From assembly GCF_007991175.1 (NCBI RefSeq), contig NZ_BJXV01000021.1:1-61321 (forward strand): DNA of 61,321 nucleotides, written 5' to 3'. Position numbers and translations under genes: made by a program. The stretch comes from Halovibrio variabilis. Lineage in GTDB: Bacteria; Pseudomonadota; Gammaproteobacteria; Pseudomonadales; Halomonadaceae. The notes under the pieces were generated by a model. That model searched no databases. It was not told where the DNA came from and saw only the letters and a program-made list of their open reading frames with translations. Positions 9,440-17,781 of the stretch are shown one piece after another (the first letter of the stretch is position 1; each line of letters begins with the position of its first letter).

Positions 9440-10162
9440 ATGGCTCTGCGTTTACATGTCACTAGGTTATTATTATCGCTACCTTTTACATTATTTACAT
9501 TACCGCTACACGCCGACAGCTTTTTTGCCCAGGTTGATTCAACGCCGCCTCACGGCATACTGCCCTTGCATCATCAGTTACTACAGTTAGCCCCGCAGGC
9601 GACACCTGAAGCGCTGCGCTTAGCCGCTCAAGCGCTCAACTGCGCCGAACCCAGTGCCGAACGCCTGGCAGTGATCGATTACTCACTGCCGTCTACCCAG
9701 CGACGGCTCTGGGTATTCGATTTGCGTCAGCATAAACTGCTTTTCAAAGAGCTGGTCTCGCATGGGCAAGGTTCAGGCGATGCCCAAGCTGAGACCTTCT
9801 CCAACACCCCCGACAGCCACCAATCCAGTATCGGCTTATTTCGCACCATGAACAGCTATTACGGGCGTAATGGCTACTCGCTGCGCTTGGAAGGTTTGGA
9901 ACCCGACGTCAACGATCTCGCTTTTGAGCGCGCCATTGTGATCCACGGCGCCGACTACGTAAGCGATGCGTTTATCACCCAAACCGGTCGGCTTGGGCGC
10001 AGCCATGGCTGCCCTGCGGTGCGTGAAGATGTGACTTATCCGCTGATCGACAGTCTAAAAGAGAACCAATATGTCTTTGCCTATTATCCCGACGTAAAGT
10101 GGCTGGCAAACTCAGCGTTCCTCGGCTGCACGACCGCTGCCACGAAGCTTGCCGAGCGCTAG
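9440..10162 (+). CDS. Secreted murein L,D-transpeptidase-fold protein (YkuD_2 type)
   Basis: A 240-residue secreted protein with a signal peptide (about 1-24, ending LPLHA) and an L,D-transpeptidase catalytic region. The motif HGADYVSDAF...GRSHGCPAV carries the expected His and Cys. This belongs to the short family without a separate peptidoglycan-binding domain. ATG 9440 is chosen because AGGA lies ten bases upstream; a TTG at 9419 would add seven residues without better support. It diverges from the large L,D-transpeptidase gene across about 106 bases. Confidence 0.85.
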   Translation: MALRLHVTRLLLSLPFTLFTLPLHADSFFAQVDSTPPHGILPLHHQLLQLAPQATPEALRLAAQALNCAEPSAERLAVIDYSLPSTQRRLWVFDLRQHKLLFKELVSHGQGSGDAQAETFSNTPDSHQSSIGLFRTMNSYYGRNGYSLRLEGLEPDVNDLAFERAIVIHGADYVSDAFITQTGRLGRSHGCPAVREDVTYPLIDSLKENQYVFAYYPDVKWLANSAFLGCTTAATKLAER

Positions 10163-10331
10163 CGTTTAACTAGCGGTTTGCTGTGTAAAACGCCAACACC
10201 CTCAGTCTTTCTGGCCGCCAAGCGTTGAATTTCTTCATTTACGGCGGGTAAAGCAGGCACTCCACGGCACCTTCTGCAATACTTTGTGACAAATCAACAC
10301 AAACAACTGCACTCTGCCGCAGGTGTCTGCC

Positions 10332-11429
10332 ATGTTTACCTTTATGAATCCTTACCAAAAAATTCGTCGTTTAGAACAGCAGGTCGCCGACTTACGCGCC
10401 CAGCTTGAAGCTCCCTCCCCCAGTGGTCGCTTGCTAAGCCTAATCAGCCCACAGCAGTCAATCGGTGTGCTGCAAGCGCAAGGGGCGGATATGCTTGCGT
10501 TGCTTAATACGGACATTGAAACGTATGCCGACCAGCTCGCCGGTGAGCGCGCCACCTTGACGGGAACGTTGACGTTTATTGCCGCTGCCGAACAGGCGGT
10601 CAATACGCTGCACCAGCGCTGCCAGTGCAGCGACGATGCCGACACGCTATCCTCCTCGCCGTTGGTGTTTGCCAACACGCTGCAGGATCTTAGCCAACTC
10701 AAGGCAGCGCTCGCGCGCAATGCTGACCACGCTCAGGCGTTAGCGGTTAGCACGGCGTTGGAAACGGCCCATAGCCAAGACCAGCAAACGCCTGGATTGA
10801 CGGCCATTGCGGATGACGTTCACCGCTTAGCGCTTAACATGCAGCAACTGAGTCACCAGTTCAGCGCATTGATGGAGCAAGCCAATCGCCAAGTGAGCGA
10901 GCACACTCAAGCCGTGGCGAAAAAACGCCACGCCGACGATGAGATTGCCCAAGCCGCGCAAACGGCCAAGCACGACCTGTGTCAGCTTGGTGACCAAGCG
11001 AGGCATATGCACAAAGTTATCCATCAAAACGCTACCGCGGCTTTTTTGCACTCCGCCAAGCTGGACCATGCGGTGTGGAAATGTCGGCTTTATAAGCAGC
11101 TGCTGTCTGCCGATACGGACACACCGTTAGAAGATGACCACCAATGTCGGCTGGGGCAATGGCAACGATACGGGGAAGGCCATCAACGCTATGCACTCAG
11201 CGCTGCCTTCCGAGCATTGACGGCGCCACACCGCCAGATGCATGCCAGCGGCGCCGAGGCGCTGAAGCTTGCCCGTGAAGGCAACCGCAAAGGCCAACTG
11301 GCAGCGTTAGGCAGGATGGAAGAAGCCAGCCAGCAGCTCGCCCTAAAGCTGGACAGCCTGATGGAATACGCCATGTATGAAGCGCCTTACCCTGCCAACC
11401 GTCACTCACCGTTAGCGGACTCCCCTTAA
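10332..11429 (+). CDS. Soluble coiled-coil protein with CZB zinc-binding domain
   Basis: A 365-residue protein with no membrane segment. The first 30 residues (YQKIRRLEQQVADLRAQLE) and the middle (about 140-220) look like coiled coil. The C-terminal part (about 245-345) matches a chemoreceptor zinc-binding (CZB) domain: LDHAVWKCRLY, then CRLGQW and a downstream PHRQMH, which supply the His and Cys ligands. CZB domains usually sit in chemoreceptors or diguanylate cyclases and sense zinc or oxidants. Here no signalling output domain is present. GTG 10323 is an alternative start; ATG 10332 has GCAGG at good spacing. Function unknown. Confidence 0.78.
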   Translation: MFTFMNPYQKIRRLEQQVADLRAQLEAPSPSGRLLSLISPQQSIGVLQAQGADMLALLNTDIETYADQLAGERATLTGTLTFIAAAEQAVNTLHQRCQCSDDADTLSSSPLVFANTLQDLSQLKAALARNADHAQALAVSTALETAHSQDQQTPGLTAIADDVHRLALNMQQLSHQFSALMEQANRQVSEHTQAVAKKRHADDEIAQAAQTAKHDLCQLGDQARHMHKVIHQNATAAFLHSAKLDHAVWKCRLYKQLLSADTDTPLEDDHQCRLGQWQRYGEGHQRYALSAAFRALTAPHRQMHASGAEALKLAREGNRKGQLAALGRMEEASQQLALKLDSLMEYAMYEAPYPANRHSPLADSP

Positions 11430-11573
11430 TAACGGTGATGGCCCTAAACTATTTTGCCAGTGAAAGCGGCCCACAGGTTGTTGCGAAGAATAGCGTTTCG
11501 TTTTCCCTAGCGGCCTGTGGCATGCTGGTTTCAATGCAACCACATTCTTCACCCGTCGCAATGGGGAAAGCAC

Positions 11574-12593
11574 ATGGCACAGGTAAAAAAACTGGATCTA
11601 GCATTGCAAGGTGGCGGCGCACATGGGGCGTATAGCTGGGGTGTACTTGATCGGCTATTAGCGGATGAACGCATCGAAATAGAGGGTATCAGTGGCACCA
11701 GCGCGGGCGCGATGAACGGCGTGGTGATGGCCGATGCCCTCACCCGAGGCGACAACCAGACGGCCCGCCAAGCGCTGCACGATTTTTGGCAAGCGGTCAG
11801 CCGAGCTGGCATGGCAAGCCCCATTCGCCGCTCACCCATGGATGTGCTGACCGGCAATTGGAGCCTTGACAACTCCCCCGGTTTTATTGCCCTGGACCTG
11901 TTAACACGCGTGGCGTCCCCCTACCAACTCAACCCGCTCAACATTAATCCGCTACGCGATATCGTCGCCAGCCATATCGATTTCGAACGCGTCCGACAAT
12001 GCCAACAGCTCAAGCTGTTTGTCGCAGCGACCAACGTGCGTACCGGGAAGCAACGTGTCTTCCGCCGCGAAGAGATGAGCGTTGACGCTGTCATGGCCTC
12101 TGCCTGCTTGCCGTTTATGTTTCAAGCCGTTGAGATCGACGGTGAGGCTTACTGGGACGGCGGCTATATGGGCAACCCGGCGCTGTTCCCGCTGATGGAA
12201 GAGTGCACTGCGCGAGACATCCTACTGGTGCAAATTAACCCCATCGTTCGCCAAGAGATACCCACCTCGGCGTCAGCCATTATGAACCGGCTTAACGAAA
12301 TCACGTTTAACTCGGCGTTGATTAAAGAGATTCGCATGATCTCGCTGCTCAAGAATGCGTTTGAAGAAGAAGGTATTGGAAACGGCTACCAACAGGCACT
12401 GTTTCACCGCATTAGCGGCGAGCAGGCACTCGAAGAGCTGTCGGTCTCCAGCAAAGCCAATTCCGAATGGCCGTTTCTATGCCACCTGTTTGATCAGGGC
12501 CAAGCAGCGGCTGAACGCTGGCTAAACGAGCACTTTGACGCTATCGGCGATCACTCGACGCTCGATATCGAAGCCGTTTACCTACACGAATAG
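11574..12593 (+). CDS. Patatin-like phospholipase
   Basis: A 339-residue serine hydrolase of the patatin/RssA group with a Ser-Asp dyad. The oxyanion loop LQGGGAHG is near residue 12, the nucleophile is S43 in GTSAG, and the aspartate lies in WDGG near residue 195. Members release fatty acids from phospholipids. ATG 11574 is preceded by GGGGAAAG and starts just before the oxyanion loop as in relatives; longer frames upstream are unlikely. No signal peptide is seen, so it is probably cytoplasmic. It is unrelated by position to the nitrate genes downstream. Confidence 0.92.
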   Translation: MAQVKKLDLALQGGGAHGAYSWGVLDRLLADERIEIEGISGTSAGAMNGVVMADALTRGDNQTARQALHDFWQAVSRAGMASPIRRSPMDVLTGNWSLDNSPGFIALDLLTRVASPYQLNPLNINPLRDIVASHIDFERVRQCQQLKLFVAATNVRTGKQRVFRREEMSVDAVMASACLPFMFQAVEIDGEAYWDGGYMGNPALFPLMEECTARDILLVQINPIVRQEIPTSASAIMNRLNEITFNSALIKEIRMISLLKNAFEEEGIGNGYQQALFHRISGEQALEELSVSSKANSEWPFLCHLFDQGQAAAERWLNEHFDAIGDHSTLDIEAVYLHE

Positions 12594-12640
12594 CAGTACT
12601 AGCCATCAATACTATCCACCAACACTATCCACCCCCTATC

Positions 12641-12657
12641 AGCACCAATATGCCGCA
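12641..12657 (+). promoter_or_regulatory. NtrC-like enhancer site before narK
   Basis: AGCACCAATATGCCGCA fits the NtrC consensus TGCACCA-N3-TGGTGCA at 11 of 14 defined positions. It lies about 135-150 bases above the predicted narK start point, a usual enhancer distance. It overlaps the left arm of the patatin gene terminator. Confidence 0.45.
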
Positions 12658-12704
12658 ACGCCTGTGCTGCATGCCCAATCATGCAGCATGGTGGCGGTTT
12701 TTTT
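12653..12704 (+). terminator. Terminator of the patatin gene
   Basis: An inner 9-bp stem TGCTGCATG/CATGCAGCA (12665-12673 with 12680-12688), an outer CCGC/GCGG pairing, and a run of seven T at 12698-12704. It separates the patatin gene from the narK promoter. Confidence 0.85.
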
Positions 12705-12765
12705 ATGGGTTAAAAGCATGCGCCAAATAAAATATTTTATTGATTTATAACAGTAAAAATCGAAC

Positions 12766-12782
12766 TGGCAAACTACCTGCAT
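12766..12782 (+). promoter_or_regulatory. Sigma-54 promoter of narK
   Basis: TGGCAAA-CTAC-CTGCAT has the GG and GC pairs of a -24/-12 promoter at exact spacing. The start point would be near 12792, giving a 150-base leader before narK. An NtrC-like site lies upstream at 12641, supporting control by nitrogen limitation. Confidence 0.65.
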
Positions 12783-12844
12783 GACCAAAGGCGTGGTGGT
12801 AGGCGTGGACCAGGCCCAACCGGGTACGAGTGCGTCGAACCTGA

Positions 12845-12910
12845 CCTTCAATGGCGAAGGCATGTTCTCGTAAATTGCTCACGTAGCGCCCAAACCCATT
12901 GGCGTTGCGT
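12845..12910 (+). promoter_or_regulatory. Hairpins in the narK leader
   Basis: CCTTC-AATGGC-GAAGG (12845-12860) is a hexaloop hairpin with A at loop position 1 and G at position 4, as in ANTAR target RNAs; the same loop AATGGC occurs in the nirB operon leader. A second hairpin has a 10-bp stem with two G-U pairs (12881-12890 with 12901-12910). No U-run follows, so a terminator and hence antitermination is not shown here. Confidence 0.35.
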
Positions 12911-12941
12911 AACGATAAACTCGTCCCCGTGAGGCCATCCC

Positions 12942-14294
12942 ATGGATATACGTAACAAAGCCAACCGTATTCGACTACTTAACTTCTCCACCCCCCAGAT
13001 GCGCGCTTTCCATTTTTCATGGTTCGCCTTCCATATTTGCTTCTTTGGCTGGTTCGGCATCGCCCCGTTAATGGCGATCGTTCGCGAAGACCTCTCGTTA
13101 ACCCAAACTCAAATCGGTAACACAATTATTGCTTCGGTGGCGATTACAGTGGTTGTTCGCCTTGCCATTGGCGTGCTGTGCGACCGAATCGGCCCGCGTA
13201 AAACCTACACCGGCCTGTTAGTGCTGGGCGCTATTCCCGTCATGGGCATTGGCTTAGCGAATAGCTTCGAAACCTTTCTGCTCGCGCGCTTAGCAATCGG
13301 TGCTATCGGCGCCTCCTTTGTCATCACCCAGTACCACACCTCGATGATGTTCGCTCCCAACGTGGTCGGCACCGCCAACGCCACCAGCGCTGGCTGGGGT
13401 AACCTGGGCGGCGGTACCACACAGATTCTGATGCCATTGATCTTCTCGGGCATGTTGATGTTGGGTGTCAATGCAGCCTTTGGCTGGCGCTTAGCCATGA
13501 TGGTGCCTGGCGTTGTAATGTTCTTTACCGGCATTGGCTACTGGTTCTTCACTCAGGATGCACCCAACGGCAATTTCAGTGAACTGCGTGCACGCGGTGA
13601 GCTACCTGAAGCCTCGGGTGAAAATGGCGCTGCGCAAAGCTTTCTAGCCGCCGCCAAAGATATGCGTGTTTGGGCGTTATTTGTCGTGTATGGGCTGTGT
13701 TTTGGTGTGGAGCTAACGATCAACAATATTGCCGCCATCTACTTCTTTGATAAGTTCGAGCTTACCCTGGCAACGGCGGGTCTCATCGCTGGTTTATTCG
13801 GGTTAATGAATATCTTTGCGCGCACGCTGGGCGGTGTCTTCTCAGACCTTTTCGCTAAACAAGGTGGCCTAAAGGGGCGTGTACGGTGGCTGTTTATTGC
13901 CCTGGTTTGCGAAGGCATTGCCCTAGTAGCCTTCTCGCAAATGCATGTACTGAGCCTTGCGATTGGCATCATGCTAGTGTTTAGCCTGTTCGTACAGATG
14001 GCCGAAGGCGCGACCTACGGCGTTGTCCCCTTTATCAATAAAAAAGCCCTCGGGGCCGTTGCCGGTATTGTCGGCGCTGGGGGCAACGTGGGGGCGGTCG
14101 GCGCTGCATTTTTGTTTCGTAGCGAAAGCCTCAGCTATCAGCAGGGCCTCTTTTATCTAGGCCTTACCGTGCTTGCGCTGGCCTCCTGTGTTTTGCTGGT
14201 ACGCTTTAGCGATGCTACCGAAGCCGAAGAGGCCAAAGCGTATCTTGATGCGGTTGGCGACGACGTTGGGGCGGGCGCACTTTCATTACGCTAA
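12942..14294 (+). CDS. narK: Nitrate/nitrite MFS transporter, NarK/NasA type
   Basis: A 450-residue membrane protein of the nitrate/nitrite porter branch of the major facilitator superfamily, with about 12 hydrophobic segments. The N-terminal stretch AFHFSWFAFHICFFGWFGIAPL is typical of assimilatory nitrate importers. The two glycine-rich nitrate signatures are seen (SAGWGNLGGGTTQ near 150, and GAVAGIVGAGGNVGAVG near 370). GAGG precedes the start. The downstream neighbour is the nitrate-responsive antiterminator NasR, and a sigma-54 promoter lies upstream, so an assimilatory role is likely. The reductases are about 24 kb away. Confidence 0.93.
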   Translation: MDIRNKANRIRLLNFSTPQMRAFHFSWFAFHICFFGWFGIAPLMAIVREDLSLTQTQIGNTIIASVAITVVVRLAIGVLCDRIGPRKTYTGLLVLGAIPVMGIGLANSFETFLLARLAIGAIGASFVITQYHTSMMFAPNVVGTANATSAGWGNLGGGTTQILMPLIFSGMLMLGVNAAFGWRLAMMVPGVVMFFTGIGYWFFTQDAPNGNFSELRARGELPEASGENGAAQSFLAAAKDMRVWALFVVYGLCFGVELTINNIAAIYFFDKFELTLATAGLIAGLFGLMNIFARTLGGVFSDLFAKQGGLKGRVRWLFIALVCEGIALVAFSQMHVLSLAIGIMLVFSLFVQMAEGATYGVVPFINKKALGAVAGIVGAGGNVGAVGAAFLFRSESLSYQQGLFYLGLTVLALASCVLLVRFSDATEAEEAKAYLDAVGDDVGAGALSLR

Positions 14295-14309
14295 GCTTAA
14301 GCTCTACCC

Positions 14310-14347
14310 TACGCTCCCATACGGCGACGCCGCAGTATGGGAGCGTA
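14310..14347 (+). other. Strong hairpin between narK and nasR
   Basis: A 13-bp perfect stem (14310-14322 with 14335-14347) encloses a 12-base loop that can itself form GGC/GCC. No T-run follows. In a narK-nasR transcript it would separate the messages, perhaps protecting narK mRNA or lowering nasR expression. Confidence 0.7.
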
Positions 14348-14381
14348 TACTGTTAGGCGGCGAGTCATTGAGGAAACTGCT

Positions 14382-15659
14382 ATGTCTTCAGCGCAGCAAC
14401 TGCTATTAACCGCCATCCGTTGTGATATCGATAACCTGACTCACCTTGCCACCACCACCGAGATTGTCGGCGATATTAGCCGCTTTATTCACATGCTCCA
14501 GCGTGAACGCGGGGCCTCAACTATCTACCTTGTCTCCAGGGGTCAGCGCTTCAAGACCCGCCGGGACACCTACCGCCAGCACAGCCAACAGGCCGAAACG
14601 TTAATGCGGCAGCGGTTAGAAACGCTTAGCCAAGAGGCCCGGCCACAGGCAGCAGCACGCTTATTGCGGCGTATTGCGGCCGTTTGGCATGCCCTTGATG
14701 AACTTGATGCCCTGCGCCAAGCCATTGACGCTTTTGCGATTACCCCCGATGCCGCTACCCAGGCCTTTAACCAGTTAACCAGTGGGCTGCTGGCGATTGT
14801 CTTTGAGGCGGCCGATACCTCAGCAGACCCTGATATCACGCGCACCCTGGTGGCCATTTTTCATTTGATGCAAGGGAAAGAATTAGCCGGTCAGGAGCGC
14901 GCCTGTGGCGCCTTTGGTTTTACCCAGGGCCACTTCGATGAGCCCCATCGCGCGCTGCTAAACCAGCTAATGGCCGATCAACAGCGCTGCTTTGACACCT
15001 TTGAAGAGTTCGCCACCCCGGAGGCACAGCAGGCGTGGGCAAAAGAGTTATCGCCGCGCACGCTGGCGGGCATTTGCCATCTGCGCGACATCGCCTGCCA
15101 ACGCACACAGCCATCGTCGGCAAGAGAAACGCCGGATACGCTGGGCGAAACCTGGTACGAACTCACCACCCTGCGTATTGATACGATTAAAACCGTCGAA
15201 GACGCACTGATTGCCCAGCTGAGTGTCCTTTGCCAACGCAAAATCACCCAGGCCGAGCACGCCTTGGCGAAAACCAAGGGCCAGCCTTATGGGCATTCTC
15301 CCGCGCCCTGCGAACAGCTGCTGGCATTAGGTGGTGCGCAGCCATTGGGTGACTTAACCGCCAATGCACTGACGTCGCCGCTAGGTCGCTCGCTCATCGA
15401 GCTCACCCAGGCGCAGGCCGGTCGTTTGCAAGGGCTTAGCGACGAGCTGGAAAATACCCGCAAAGCGTTGCGCGAGCGCAAACTCATTGAACGTGCCAAA
15501 GGCCTGATCATGGCTCACCAGGAAATGAGCGAAGAAGAGGCCTACCGTTTTTTACGCAAAACCTCGATGGATCAGAGCAAAAGCATGGCGGATATGGCCC
15601 AAGCCATTCTGGATCTTTCCGCCATGCTAAAACGCAAAGAAGAGGGGCACGCCCACTGA
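14382..15659 (+). CDS. nasR: Nitrate-sensing antiterminator NasR (NIT plus ANTAR domains)
   Basis: A 425-residue cytoplasmic RNA-binding regulator. The N-terminal NIT domain binds nitrate or nitrite and includes the family pattern RFIHMLQRERGASTIYL (about 27-45). The last 60 residues form an ANTAR domain, with ERKLIERAKGLIMAHQ, SEEEAYRFLRK and a final helical segment. In Klebsiella oxytoca, NasR binds paired hexaloop hairpins in the nas leader and prevents termination. Such leaders are visible at 39359-39450 and 39959-40100. GAGGAA lies six bases before ATG 14382; an upstream in-frame ATG at 14337 is within the hairpin and rejected. It is likely co-transcribed with narK. Confidence 0.93.
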   Translation: MSSAQQLLLTAIRCDIDNLTHLATTTEIVGDISRFIHMLQRERGASTIYLVSRGQRFKTRRDTYRQHSQQAETLMRQRLETLSQEARPQAAARLLRRIAAVWHALDELDALRQAIDAFAITPDAATQAFNQLTSGLLAIVFEAADTSADPDITRTLVAIFHLMQGKELAGQERACGAFGFTQGHFDEPHRALLNQLMADQQRCFDTFEEFATPEAQQAWAKELSPRTLAGICHLRDIACQRTQPSSARETPDTLGETWYELTTLRIDTIKTVEDALIAQLSVLCQRKITQAEHALAKTKGQPYGHSPAPCEQLLALGGAQPLGDLTANALTSPLGRSLIELTQAQAGRLQGLSDELENTRKALRERKLIERAKGLIMAHQEMSEEEAYRFLRKTSMDQSKSMADMAQAILDLSAMLKRKEEGHAH

Positions 15660-15739
15660 TTCAATCCTATATTTGCATGATGGCATGACCTTGGCCATGC
15701 TAAAGACTTTTCTGGCTAACAAAGCAAGGAGTCCCATCC

Positions 15740-16426
15740 ATGCGTGACGGCGTGTTATTAATTACCGGTGCATCGAGTGGCATTGGCGCGGCCACCGCGC
15801 GCTCAGCAGCGCGTGAAGGCTACAAACTGGTACTTGCTGCCCGCTCTAGCGACAAGCTCACCGCGCTGGCTCAAGAGCTGGGCCCGGAAAATGTGCTGAC
15901 TTGTCAGCTCGACGTGACCAATATGGAGCAGCAGCAGGCCATGGTCGAACAGGCGCTGGAAACCTTTGGCCGATTAGATGCGGTCTTTGCCAACGCTGGC
16001 CGTGGCGGCTCCCCCGGCGGGTTTAGCGGCGCCGACCACGATGCATGGCGGGAGATGATTCTCACCAACGTCTATGGCGTCGGCCTTACCCTTCAGGCCT
16101 GCTTACCTGCCCTAAAGCGTAGCAAAGGCCACGTGTTATTAACCGGTTCAGCCGCTGGCCGAGCGACCATTCCGGGTTCTATGTACAGCGCAACCAAATG
16201 GGCGGTCACCGGGATTGGCTATAACCTGCGCGAAGAACTGCGCGGCACGGGCATGCGCGTAACGCTGATTGAGCCTGGCATGGTCGATACGCCATTTTTT
16301 GATGAGCCGCCGGAACATGCGTTAGAAGACCGCGACATCGCCAGCGCGGTGATTTACGCGCTTTCGCAGCCTGCCCACGTTGACGTCAATGAAATACTCG
16401 TTCGCCCCACCCCGCCCGTTGAATAA
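15740..16426 (+). CDS. Short-chain dehydrogenase/reductase
   Basis: A 228-residue NAD(P)-dependent oxidoreductase of the classical SDR family. The cofactor motif TGASSGIG is at residues 9-16, NAG at about 88, and the catalytic Ser with YSATK around 138-158. The substrate cannot be read from sequence. AAGGAG is well placed before the start. It stands alone between nasR and a luciferase-like oxidoreductase. Confidence 0.92.
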   Translation: MRDGVLLITGASSGIGAATARSAAREGYKLVLAARSSDKLTALAQELGPENVLTCQLDVTNMEQQQAMVEQALETFGRLDAVFANAGRGGSPGGFSGADHDAWREMILTNVYGVGLTLQACLPALKRSKGHVLLTGSAAGRATIPGSMYSATKWAVTGIGYNLREELRGTGMRVTLIEPGMVDTPFFDEPPEHALEDRDIASAVIYALSQPAHVDVNEILVRPTPPVE

Positions 16427-16601
16427 ATACCCTATTAGATAAAATAATCGCTGTATCAAAACTCAAGGAGTCGTCATCAAAACGGCTTCTTGATCATCGA
16501 CACCTTGCAATTCATCTGCACTGACCGCATAACGTGACAATACCAAGCGCGCTAAGTAATTTCTTGCTCTACGCGCCCACGAATCAGTTTGCAGGTGAAC
16601 C

Positions 16602-17594
16602 ATGAGCCAACTCGCTTCCACGGCGCTTTCTGTCCTTGATCTAGCGCCTATTCGCCAAGGGGGCAGCGCCGCTGAGACCTTTAACGACAGCGTGGCATTA
16701 GCCCAATTAACCGAGCGGTTAGGCTATACCCGTTACTGGCTCGCCGAACATCACAATATTGCCGGTATCGCCAGCGCGGCGACCTCTGTGCTTATCGGGC
16801 ATATCGCCGGACAAACCGCCACTATCCGCGTTGGCAGTGGCGGTATTATGCTGCCTAACCATCCGCCGCTGGTGATTGCCGAGCAGTTCGGCACCCTGGA
16901 AACGCTCTACCCCGGACGGATTGATTTAGGCTTGGGCCGCGCACCGGGCTCAGACGGCGCCACCATGCAGGCAATGCGCCGTAACGCCCGCGCGGGGGTC
17001 GATGACTTCCCACAGTTGCTCAATGAACTGCGCAGCTATTTAGGCGATACCGACCCGCAACAACGTGTCAAAGCGGTGCCTGGCCAGGGGACTCATGTAC
17101 CGATTTGGCTGCTGGGTTCCAGCGGCTACAGCGCACAGCTGGCGGCCAAGCTGGGCTTGCCCTTTACGTTTGCTGCCCAGTTTGCACCGGGCTATTTATT
17201 CGAGGCGCTGCGCTTATATCGCGACAACTTCCGCCCTTCTGAACACCTTGATAAACCGTATGCCATGGTCGGCCTGCCCGTGATGGCGGCTGAAAACGAC
17301 GCGATGGCCCACTACTTGGCCACCAGCGCGCAGCAAAAATTTCTTAACCTTATTCGCGGCAAACCGACGCAGTCTCAGCCGCCGGTTGAACAGTTGGACT
17401 GGTCGCCGGTCGAGCAGGCCCAAGTCAGCCAGTTTTTAGGTGCCGCCATTATCGGTGGCCCCGAGACGGTGAAAGCGGAGCTGGAGGAGTTTCAAGCACG
17501 TACCGGCGCCGATGAGCTAATGATTAACAGCGACTTTTATAACCATTCAGACAGGCTGCGCAGCTACGAGATTGTTACCGAGGTCGCTCGGTAA
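16602..17594 (+). CDS. LLM class flavin-dependent oxidoreductase
   Basis: A 330-residue luciferase-like monooxygenase fold (FMN or reduced-flavin dependent TIM barrel). Typical marks are [13 protein letters not shown] (about 40-52), [20 protein letters not shown] (about 79-98) and [13 protein letters not shown] (about 105-117). It resembles the YhbW-type group, where no substrate is established. AGGTGA precedes the start. No partner flavin reductase lies nearby. Confidence 0.92.
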   Translation: MSQLASTALSVLDLAPIRQGGSAAETFNDSVALAQLTERLGYTRYWLAEHHNIAGIASAATSVLIGHIAGQTATIRVGSGGIMLPNHPPLVIAEQFGTLETLYPGRIDLGLGRAPGSDGATMQAMRRNARAGVDDFPQLLNELRSYLGDTDPQQRVKAVPGQGTHVPIWLLGSSGYSAQLAAKLGLPFTFAAQFAPGYLFEALRLYRDNFRPSEHLDKPYAMVGLPVMAAENDAMAHYLATSAQQKFLNLIRGKPTQSQPPVEQLDWSPVEQAQVSQFLGAAIIGGPETVKAELEEFQARTGADELMINSDFYNHSDRLRSYEIVTEVAR

Positions 17595-17707
17595 AGGCGC
17601 GCTTAAGCGTACCCCATCAGCGTGGCTGCTCCGCTTAGCACCTACAGCAAATACCGCGCATAGCGGACATTTTTCCGGTAAAGTTCCGTTCGTCACATAC
17701 ATCATGT

Positions 17708-17748
17708 CGCTTGGCAGCTAAGCGTTTCGTTAACGCCGCTGCCAAGCG
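17708..17748 (+). other. Long two-tier hairpin before the diguanylate cyclase gene
   Basis: An outer perfect 11-bp stem CGCTTGGCAGC/GCTGCCAAGCG encloses an inner GCGTT/AACGC stem. It ends 33 bases before the start codon and lacks a T-run. The motif CGGTAAAG occurs on both sides (near 17675 and 17767). It could be a leader control element or a hairpin that stabilises mRNA. Confidence 0.65.
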
Positions 17749-17781
17749 AGTACGGCACTTTTCACGGTAAAGCATCTATTA

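Noticed and set aside
12781..12876. A 31-codon frame on the plus strand starting ATGACC before narK
   Set aside because: No ribosome site, it starts within the sigma-54 -12 region, and no family resemblance. It is better explained as leader DNA.
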